Of a DNA stretch of 64,000 bases, positions 57,785 to 64,000 are shown one piece after another. Source of the DNA: Rhizobiaceae bacterium (GTDB lineage: Bacteria; Pseudomonadota; Alphaproteobacteria; Rhizobiales; Rhizobiaceae); the NCBI GenBank assembly GCA_016742175.1, contig JACVCH010000003.1, positions 124,001 to 188,000 on the forward strand. The letters run 5' to 3'. Each line of letters opens with the position of its first letter. The stretch's first letter is position 1. The translations under genes were made by a program, and so were the position numbers. Under the pieces are notes generated by a model that did not search any database, was not told the origin of the DNA, and saw only the letters and a program-made list of their open reading frames with translations.

Positions 57785-60157
57785 TTAGAAGCGGGTCGAG
57801 ATGCCGAAGCTGAAATTCTGGACTTCGTCCGTGTCTTCCTTGGCGACCGGCACCGCGTAATCGACGCGGATCGGGCCGAAAGGCGACGCCCAGAGGATGC
57901 CCGCACCGACCGAAGCGCGCAGCGACGCACCGGTTCCAAGGGCCGTGAAGTCGTTGCCATGCAGCGTCGCGGCATCCGCGAACACCGCACCGCGCAGGCC
58001 AAGGCTCTGCGGCAGGGCCGGGAACGGGAACTGGGCTTCTGCCGAAGCATGGAAGTAGGTCGTGCCGCCGAGATGGTCGACCGTCCCATTGGTCACGTCG
58101 TAGGGCCCGATGCCGTTGAAGTCGAAGCCGCGGATGATGCGGTCGTTCGAGCGGAACAGGTCGAAGACGCGCAGGCCGTCGTCGCCGAAGCCCTCGATGT
58201 GGCCCGCACCCGCCGTCAGCACGCCGACGAGATCGAGTTCTTCCGAAAGCGTGCGGTAGTAGTTCCCGCGCGCCGTGAACTTGACCCAGTTCGCATCGCC
58301 GCCGAGGCCGGCGACTTCCGTCGTGAACGAGGCATAGAGGCCGTCACGCGGGTTCTGCATGTTGTCGATCGTGTTGTAGACCAGCGCACCACTGACCGAC
58401 GACTTGACCCAGGGGCTCTGCGATTCGATCGCGCTCCGCAAAATCGGCGAGATGTTGCACAGCGTGGCATCGAAATTGCCGTTCGAATCGAGGCAGCCAT
58501 CATTATACGCATAGGTTTCCCGCGTATAATTGTATGCAAGCTGCGTGCTGATCGCCTCGGTGATCGGCAGGCCGAAGCGGATCGTGCCGCCGTCGACCTG
58601 GCTCTCATAGGTGTCGAATTCGCGCGTCTGGCGGAAGACGTCGAAGCCGGCCGAGATGCGGCGCCCGAGGAAGTAGGGCTCCGTGAACGACAGCGAATAG
58701 TCGCGCGAATCGCGGCCGCCGGAAGCGGCGACGCGGATGAACTGGCCGCGGCCGAGGAAGTTGCGCTCGCTGACCGAGCCTTCCACCGAAACGCCGGAGC
58801 CGCGATTGATCGTCTCGCCGGTCGAGTAGCCGGCGCCGATCGAGAACTCGCCGGTCGCCTTCTCGACGACCTCGACCACCAGCACGACCTGGTCGGGCTG
58901 CGAGCCGGGGGCGGTCGCGATGTTGACCGATTCGAAGAAGTCGAGGCGCTCGAGGCGGCGGCGGGCACGCTGGACGAGGATCTGGTTGAAGGCGTCGCCC
59001 TCGCTCAGATCGAACTCGCGGCGGATGACGTAGTCGCGCGTGCGGGTGTTGCCGCGGATCTCGATCCGCTCGACATAGGCGCGCGGGCCTTCGTCGACGG
59101 TGTAGACCACGTCGATCGTGCGGCTCTCGAAGTTGCGGTTGCCGCGCGGCGTCACCTGGGCGAATGCGTAGCCGGAACCGGCGACGTCCTCGGTCAGTCC
59201 GACGATGGAGCTCTCGACGTCGGCGGCATTGTACACGCGACCTTCGCGGGTATCGATGCTGCCGCGATACGATTCGGGGTCGACGCCCTGGATCGAGGTC
59301 TCGATCGAGACGTTGCCAAACGTGTAGCGCTGGCCTTCGTCGATCGTGAAGACGATCGAATATTCGTTCTCCGCCTCGTTGAACTGGGCGTCCGACGAAA
59401 GCACGCGGAAGTCCGCATAGCCGCGATTGTAGTAGAAGCGGCGCAGCGCCTCCTCGTCCGCGCGCAGGCGGTCGGCATCGTAGATGTCGTTGCGCGTCAG
59501 CCAGGACAGGAAGTTCGACTGGCGCGTCGAGACGACATCGCGCAGGCGGCCGTCGCTGAACGCTTGGTTCCCCTCGAAGGTGATCGCGCCGATCTTGGTG
59601 CGGTCGCCTTCCTGGATCTGGTAGACGACGTTGACGCGGTTGTCGCCAAGGTCGACGGTCTGCGCGGTCACGGTCGTGTCGTCACGGCCGACGCGGGCAT
59701 AGGCCTGGCGGATCGCCTCGATGTCCGAGTTCATCGTGTCGGCCGAATAGGCGCCACGCGGACGAAGCTGGACGGCGGCCGAAAGCGCGTCGTCCTTGAC
59801 GCGCGAATTGCCCTGGAACAGCACCTGGTTGACGATCGAGTATTCGGAAACCTCGACGACCAGCGTCGAGCCGGACTGGTTGATGCGCACGTCGGAGAAC
59901 AGTCGCGTCTCGAACAGGCGCACGACGGCCGCGTTGATGTCCGCGCTGTCGAACTGCACGCCGGGCTGGATGCCCAGATTGCCGATCACCGTCTCGTCGC
60001 TGACGCGCTGATTCCCGCGAACGTCGATGTTGCTGACGACTGCTGCGTATGCTGCGCCCGCCCCCGCAAGCTGGACCGCAACCGATCCCGACGCGACGAT
60101 CGCGGCAGAAAGTGCCATCGCCGACGCGGCGCTCTTGAAACTCGAAGCTGCCTTCAT
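57785..60157 (-). CDS. bamA: Outer membrane protein assembly factor BamA
   Basis: The 790-residue core of the BAM complex folds beta-barrel proteins into the outer membrane. A long signal peptide ends near AGAAYAA. Five POTRA domains occupy about residues 45-440 (first strand VSNIDVRGNQRVSDETV). The C-terminal 16-strand barrel includes the conserved loop-6 motif IIRGFDFNGIG and ends in the aromatic-terminated FSFGISTRF, which is itself a BAM recognition signal. The ATG at 60157 was preferred over an earlier in-frame start that has no signal-peptide character. A 207-bp gap from rseP may hold its own promoter. Confidence 0.96.
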   Translation of the reverse strand: MKAASSFKSAASAMALSAAIVASGSVAVQLAGAGAAYAAVVSNIDVRGNQRVSDETVIGNLGIQPGVQFDSADINAAVVRLFETRLFSDVRINQSGSTLVVEVSEYSIVNQVLFQGNSRVKDDALSAAVQLRPRGAYSADTMNSDIEAIRQAYARVGRDDTTVTAQTVDLGDNRVNVVYQIQEGDRTKIGAITFEGNQAFSDGRLRDVVSTRQSNFLSWLTRNDIYDADRLRADEEALRRFYYNRGYADFRVLSSDAQFNEAENEYSIVFTIDEGQRYTFGNVSIETSIQGVDPESYRGSIDTREGRVYNAADVESSIVGLTEDVAGSGYAFAQVTPRGNRNFESRTIDVVYTVDEGPRAYVERIEIRGNTRTRDYVIRREFDLSEGDAFNQILVQRARRRLERLDFFESVNIATAPGSQPDQVVLVVEVVEKATGEFSIGAGYSTGETINRGSGVSVEGSVSERNFLGRGQFIRVAASGGRDSRDYSLSFTEPYFLGRRISAGFDVFRQTREFDTYESQVDGGTIRFGLPITEAISTQLAYNYTRETYAYNDGCLDSNGNFDATLCNISPILRSAIESQSPWVKSSVSGALVYNTIDNMQNPRDGLYASFTTEVAGLGGDANWVKFTARGNYYRTLSEELDLVGVLTAGAGHIEGFGDDGLRVFDLFRSNDRIIRGFDFNGIGPYDVTNGTVDHLGGTTYFHASAEAQFPFPALPQSLGLRGAVFADAATLHGNDFTALGTGASLRASVGAGILWASPFGPIRVDYAVPVAKEDTDEVQNFSFGISTRF

Positions 60158-60364
60158 TTGGCTTACAAACCTTTTGTTCTCGTTGTCCCCGTGGCGAGAA
60201 GAGACCGGACTTTGCCGCAAAACCCCATACGGTATTAACCGGATTTTCCCTACACGCAAGGCTGCCGGTTAATTTGCATTTACTAAGTCCGAAAGCGTGG
60301 CATTCGCGTCACGCAAATTCCCATCCATGGTAAATGGAGCCTGAATTTACAGGGTGTTGCGCGT

Positions 60365-61501
60365 TCAGCAGCCGAATATGTCGTTCCAGAAAACGAACGC
60401 CATGAAGCCCAGAACGACCATCATCCCGACCTTGTAGAACCCCTCCATCACCCGTTCCGAAACCGGTCGTCCGCGAACGGCTTCAGCGGCATAGAAGACC
60501 AGGTGGCCGCCGTCCAGAGGGGGAATGGGCAGAAGGTTGAGGAAACCTATCCCGACCGACAAAAGCGCGATGAGCTGCACCACCCACATCGGCCCCATCG
60601 AGGCCGCCTGGCCCGACATTTCGGCGATTCGAACCGGCCCGCCGAGCTGGCACTTGTCCTCCCGGCCGGTCGCGAAACGCTGCAGGAAATGTCCGGTCCG
60701 GGCGATGATCTGGCCGGTTTCGGTCACCGCTTCGCCCAAAGCCTCGCCCGGCCCGTAGGAGATCTGGCGCGGCTGGCCGAGTTCCTCGTTGTTGACGACG
60801 CCGATGATGCCGATGCGAATCGTATTGCCGAGCGCGTCGGTCTGTTCGGAAAGCTCCGGCGTCGCCCGAAGTTCGATTTCCTGCCCGTCGCGCAGCATGA
60901 CGAAGGTCAGCTCGTCCCCCGCCCGCGCCGAGACGACTCGCTGCACGTCGCCGAAGGTGGAGATTCGCGTGCCGTTGACCGAGACGAACCTGTCGCCGGG
61001 CTCGAACCCGGCTTCCGCTGCCGGCGTGTCGGGCCGGATTTCAGCCACGGTCGGCTCGGAGACATAGCGCCCATAGGCGGTGAACATCACGGCGAAGACC
61101 GCGATCGTCAGGAGGAAGTTGAAGACCGGCCCGGCGGCCACGGTCGCGGCCCGCTTCCACACCGGCTGAGTGTGGAAGGCGACCCGGCGCTGCTCGTCCG
61201 TCAATCGGGCGTTTGCTTCCGCGTCCGGCTCGCTCGTCACGCTCATGTCGCCGACGAACTTGACGTAGCCGCCGAGCGGCACGGCGGAAATCTTCCAGCG
61301 CGTCCCGCGTTTGTCGTTGAAGCCGAAGATTTCGGGACCGAACCCGATCGAGAAGGCCTCGACGCCGATCCCGCACCAGCGGCCGACGAGATAGTGGCCC
61401 ATCTCATGGACGAAGACGACGACCGCGAGCACCAGGATGAAGGGAACGAGCGTGCCCAGGATGAGTCCGCTTGTTCCGAATATGCCCGTCAGGAAGTCCA
61501 A
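60365..61501 (-). CDS. rseP: RIP metalloprotease RseP (site-2 protease)
   Basis: The 378-residue intramembrane zinc protease cleaves membrane-bound regulators such as anti-sigma factors. Zinc ligands are in FVHEMGHYLVG (HExxH) and the distal NLLPIPPLDGGHL. A PDZ domain lies at about residues 135-215 (AEAGFEPGDRFVSVNG). Several hydrophobic segments flank these. No ATG fits; a TTG at 61501 preceded by AGGGGC gives DFLTGIFG at the start and the expected length. It lies between cdsA and bamA in the conserved order. Confidence 0.93.
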   Translation of the reverse strand: MDFLTGIFGTSGLILGTLVPFILVLAVVVFVHEMGHYLVGRWCGIGVEAFSIGFGPEIFGFNDKRGTRWKISAVPLGGYVKFVGDMSVTSEPDAEANARLTDEQRRVAFHTQPVWKRAATVAAGPVFNFLLTIAVFAVMFTAYGRYVSEPTVAEIRPDTPAAEAGFEPGDRFVSVNGTRISTFGDVQRVVSARAGDELTFVMLRDGQEIELRATPELSEQTDALGNTIRIGIIGVVNNEELGQPRQISYGPGEALGEAVTETGQIIARTGHFLQRFATGREDKCQLGGPVRIAEMSGQAASMGPMWVVQLIALLSVGIGFLNLLPIPPLDGGHLVFYAAEAVRGRPVSERVMEGFYKVGMMVVLGFMAFVFWNDIFGC

Positions 61502-61586
61502 TTCACCGCCCCTTTTAGATTTTGTCGCCTCATGCCCGTTGCGGACGAATCGCGGCGTTTGCGTGGCCTCGGCGGTGCGCCGCCGA

Positions 61587-62426
61587 TCAAAAGAACGCCA
61601 GCGCCGGACGGTCGGGATCGGCGAGCACCGCCCCCACGACGTATAGCAGCAAGCTTGCCGCAACCAGACCATCGACGCGGTCCATGACGCCGCCATGGCC
61701 GGGGATGAGCTTGCTCGAATCCTTCACCTGGAACCGACGCTTCAGGCAGGATTCGAAAAGGTCGCCGATCTGCGAGACGACCGAGAGCGCGAGGATGAGG
61801 GACAGCAGTGCCGCGACCGGCAGGCGCGTCTCCATCATGAAGGCGGCGAACATGCCGAAGACGAGCGCGAAGACCGCTCCGCCCGCCGCTCCGCTCCAGG
61901 TCTTGCCCGGCGAGATCGACGGCGCCAGCTTCGGGCCGCCGAAGGTCCGGCCGACGAAATAGGCCATGATGTCGGTCGCCCAGACGACGACGAAGACGAA
62001 GACCACCGCCTTCAGGCCCTCGACGCCGTCGCCGCGCAGGAGCGCGAGCGACAGGGCGGCAAGGCTCGCATAGGCGAGACCCGCCGCGTTCCAGCGCGTC
62101 GAGCCGAGCATCGGCGCGGCGAAGAAGGCGAGAAGGACGAGCGCCGCGACCATCACGAAGCTGAGCGCGCCGCCCGGCGCCGTCAGGACGATGATGCCGG
62201 CCGTCGTCATCAGGAGGGCCGACACCTGCCGCTCGGACGCCGTGGTCTTCGCCTTGGTCATCTTCAGCCATTCGTAGAACACGGCGGCGCCGATGCCTGC
62301 GCACAGCATGCGGAACGAAAATCCGCCGACAAAGGTCACGATCAGTGTCACCGCGATCATGACGACGGCCGAAAGAATGCGCAGCCGCAATTCCTTGGTG
62401 AGGAACGTCTGGCCCGCTTCGCTCAA
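61587..62426 (-). CDS. cdsA: Phosphatidate cytidylyltransferase
   Basis: The 279-residue membrane enzyme makes CDP-diacylglycerol from phosphatidate and CTP, the precursor for all phospholipids, including that used by pcs in this window. About eight hydrophobic segments are visible. The CDS signature is near the C-terminus as [17 protein letters not shown]. The likely start is a TTG at 62426 that overlaps the uppS stop codon (TTGA), so translation depends on reinitiation. Confidence 0.93.
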   Translation of the reverse strand: MSEAGQTFLTKELRLRILSAVVMIAVTLIVTFVGGFSFRMLCAGIGAAVFYEWLKMTKAKTTASERQVSALLMTTAGIIVLTAPGGALSFVMVAALVLLAFFAAPMLGSTRWNAAGLAYASLAALSLALLRGDGVEGLKAVVFVFVVVWATDIMAYFVGRTFGGPKLAPSISPGKTWSGAAGGAVFALVFGMFAAFMMETRLPVAALLSLILALSVVSQIGDLFESCLKRRFQVKDSSKLIPGHGGVMDRVDGLVAASLLLYVVGAVLADPDRPALAFF

Positions 62427-63142
62427 GACGACGCCTCGCGCGCCTCGACGGCGCCGAAACGGCGTTCGCGGTTGGCGAAGGAGGCGAGCGCCCGATCGAG
62501 CTCCGCCCGGTCGAAATCCGGCCAGAAACAGGGCAGGAACACGAACTCCGAATAGGCGGCTTGCCAGAGGAGGAAGTTCGACAGGCGCTGCTCTCCGCTG
62601 GTGCGGATGATGAGGTCGGGATCGGGAATGTCGGCCGTGTCGAGCGCACCGCCCAGCATCTCGGGCGTGATCGATTGCGGATCGAGATGCCCGCCCGCCG
62701 CCAGTTGCGCGAGGTGTCGCGCCGCCCGCACGATCTCGTCGCGCGATCCGTAGTTGAAGGCGATGACGAGGTTCATCGCCTTGTTGTCGTGCGTCAGGGC
62801 CTCGGCGTCGGTGATGAGCTGGCGGATGTCCGGCTCGAGCGTGTCGCGCCCGCCGATCATGCGCACGCGCACGCCGTTGCGGTGAAGGTCCGCGAGGTCG
62901 CGGCGGATGAAGAGCTTCAGGAGCCCCATCAGGTCGCTGATCTCGGCCGCCGGCCGCGACCAGTTTTCCGAGGAAAACGCATAGAGCGTCAGCCATTTGA
63001 CGCCCCGCTCGCCGACATTGCGGACCGTCTTGCGCAGCGCCTCGACGCCGGCGCGATGCCCGGCCGCGCGCGGCAGGCCGCGCGCCTGCGCCCAGCGGCC
63101 ATTGCCGTCCATGATGATCGCGATATGCGCGGGAGTGGTCAC
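62423..63142 (-). CDS. uppS: Undecaprenyl (isoprenyl) diphosphate synthase
   Basis: The 239-residue cis-prenyltransferase builds the C55 carrier for peptidoglycan and O-antigen. Motifs are [19 protein letters not shown] with the catalytic Asp, [25 protein letters not shown], and [19 protein letters not shown] with C-terminal [12 protein letters not shown]. The start is a GTG at 63142 closely behind GGAGAG. It follows frr by 35 bp and overlaps cdsA by 4 bp. Confidence 0.95.
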   Translation of the reverse strand: MTTPAHIAIIMDGNGRWAQARGLPRAAGHRAGVEALRKTVRNVGERGVKWLTLYAFSSENWSRPAAEISDLMGLLKLFIRRDLADLHRNGVRVRMIGGRDTLEPDIRQLITDAEALTHDNKAMNLVIAFNYGSRDEIVRAARHLAQLAAGGHLDPQSITPEMLGGALDTADIPDPDLIIRTSGEQRLSNFLLWQAAYSEFVFLPCFWPDFDRAELDRALASFANRERRFGAVEAREASS

Positions 63143-63177
63143 CGGCTCTCCAGTTCCCGAGGCTCGGGGCGCAGGTC

Positions 63178-63741
63178 CTAGACCTGCATGATCTCGGCTT
63201 CCTTGTCGGCCAGAAGGCCGTCGATCTGCTTGATCGTCTCGTCGGTCAGCTTCTGCACGCGCTCGGACTGGACCTTGGAATCGTCCTGGCTGATCGCGCC
63301 GTCCTTCTCCGCCTTCTTGGCGCTTTCCATGCCGTCCCGGCGCACATGGCGCGCGGCCACCTTGGCCTGCTCGGTATACTGGTGGGCGATCTTGACGAGG
63401 TCGCGGCGGCGCTCCTCGTTGAGTTCGGGCAGCGGAATGCGAAGATTGCTGCCGTCGACGATCGGGTTGAGCCCCAGATTGGATTCGCGGATGGCGCGGT
63501 CGACAGCGCCGACGAGCTGCTTGTCCCAGACGGAGACGGCCAGCATGCGCGATTCCGGCACGGTGACGGTCGCGACCTGGTTGATCGGCATCGGCGAGCC
63601 ATAGGCCTGGACGAGGACCGGATCGAGCAGGTTGCTCGACGCACGGCCGGTCCGCAGCGATGCCAGATCGTGCTTGAATGCCGAGATCGCGCCTTCCATC
63701 CTGCGCTGCAGATCCTTGAAGTCTACGCCTTCGCTCATCAT
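63178..63741 (-). CDS. frr: Ribosome recycling factor
   Basis: The 187-residue factor works with EF-G to split post-termination ribosomes. It has the L-shaped two-domain pattern: a long three-helix bundle ([21 protein letters not shown] and the C-terminal half) with an inserted beta domain around [27 protein letters not shown] and [16 protein letters not shown] are signatures. Two ATG codons in tandem (63741 and 63738) are equally plausible starts. It lies between pyrH and uppS in the classical order. Confidence 0.96.
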   Translation of the reverse strand: MMSEGVDFKDLQRRMEGAISAFKHDLASLRTGRASSNLLDPVLVQAYGSPMPINQVATVTVPESRMLAVSVWDKQLVGAVDRAIRESNLGLNPIVDGSNLRIPLPELNEERRRDLVKIAHQYTEQAKVAARHVRRDGMESAKKAEKDGAISQDDSKVQSERVQKLTDETIKQIDGLLADKEAEIMQV

Positions 63742-63830
63742 CGTCTCCTCTGCCGGCAGCGCCGGTCCGTCTTTTGTCTGGCCGGTGCCGGCCTTGCCTG
63801 GCCGGCCTTGTGTGGAAAGTCCGCTGCCGT

Positions 63831-64000
63831 TCAGGCGTCGGCGACGACCGTGCAGCGCCCTTCCCCGCGCAGAATGGCGCCGAGACCGCCCTGCTCATGA
63901 ATCGAGTAGACGATTATCGGAATGTGGTTCTCGCGCGCAAGCGCAATCGCCGCCGTGTCCATGATCGCCAGGCCTTTGACCAGCACTTCCTCATGCGTGA
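63831..64000 (-). CDS. pyrH: Uridylate kinase (UMP kinase), C-terminal part
   Basis: Only the last 55 or so codons are inside the window; the 5' part lies beyond position 64000. The visible end reads [20 protein letters not shown] and then [14 protein letters not shown], followed by [19 protein letters not shown] and a stop at 63831-63833. This is the amino-acid-kinase-fold UMP kinase that phosphorylates UMP to UDP. The position upstream of frr is the standard pyrH-frr order. Confidence 0.93.
   Translation of the reverse strand, partial: THEEVLVKGLAIMDTAAIALARENHIPIIVYSIHEQGGLGAILRGEGRCTVVADA

Noticed and set aside
57704-60238. 844-codon open frame antisense to bamA
   Set aside because: bamA has a signal peptide, POTRA domains and barrel; the antisense product is low-information Arg/Asp/Val-rich sequence typical of a codon-bias shadow.
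60295-60325. GCGTG/CACGC inverted repeat between bamA and rseP as a terminator
   Set aside because: The stem is short, the loop long and no U tract follows leftwards; at most a weak attenuator.

Overview
The window is GC-rich, densely packed bacterial chromosome with no mobile element, CRISPR array or rRNA. Gene content and order point to an alphaproteobacterium of the order Hyphomicrobiales (Rhizobiales), probably near the Phyllobacteriaceae. The markers are phosphatidylcholine synthase, a BA14K protein, a MucR/Ros regulator, an LpxI-type lipid A pathway, a sigma-54 type glnBA promoter, the ppiD-trpD-trpC-moaC-moeA run, and alphaproteobacterial LexA boxes (GTTC-N7-GTTC). The assignment is inferred from families and gene order; no database search was made.

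Layout. 1-13 kb: hspQ, an AEC transporter, a UbiH-type hydroxylase, pcs-qor, a four-gene BMP-family (nucleoside-type) ABC importer, a GST, rimO, two secreted unknowns and the start of the lipoprotein rlpA. 14.1-18.1 kb: a tight operon of circularly permuted ATP-grasp, alpha-E, transglutaminase and the proteasome-like protease Anbu. 18.1-24.2 kb: BA14K and a coupled moeA-moaC-trpC-trpD-ppiD operon (minus strand). 24.3-30 kb: tpiA, an atypical mucR, a secreted unknown, a 28-aa membrane peptide behind a LexA box, ggt-lipB, tRNA-Leu(GAG) and a frameshifted nucleoside-kinase-like gene. 30-36.7 kb: MBL hydrolase, tatD, metG, holB, tmk, dacF and a DUF2177 gene. 36.8-40.7 kb: tgt-queA (queuosine), two cyclophilins and coaD. 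40.9-46 kb: a 43-aa membrane peptide, gyrA, marC, a DUF4168 gene and ssb. 46-51.2 kb: a 627-bp ssb/uvrA divergent region with two LexA boxes, uvrA, a DUF72 gene and a stand-alone NAD(P)HX dehydratase. 51.4-53.3 kb: glnB-glnA behind a GG-N10-GC sigma-54 promoter. 53.3-64 kb: lpxB-lpxI-lpxA-fabZ-lpxD-bamA-rseP-cdsA-uppS-frr-pyrH, transcribed leftwards, with pyrH cut by the window edge.

How the parts work together. Most of the window is core housekeeping: envelope biogenesis (lipid A, outer membrane protein assembly, undecaprenyl and CDP-DAG precursors), DNA replication and repair, tRNA modification, and nitrogen assimilation. Two parts stand out. One is the Anbu cluster, which looks like an amide-ligation, transglutaminase and self-compartmentalised protease system whose substrate is not known. 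The other is a small SOS circuit: exact LexA boxes precede ssb, uvrA and a 28-aa single-span peptide that resembles, in size and control, known SOS-induced membrane peptides.
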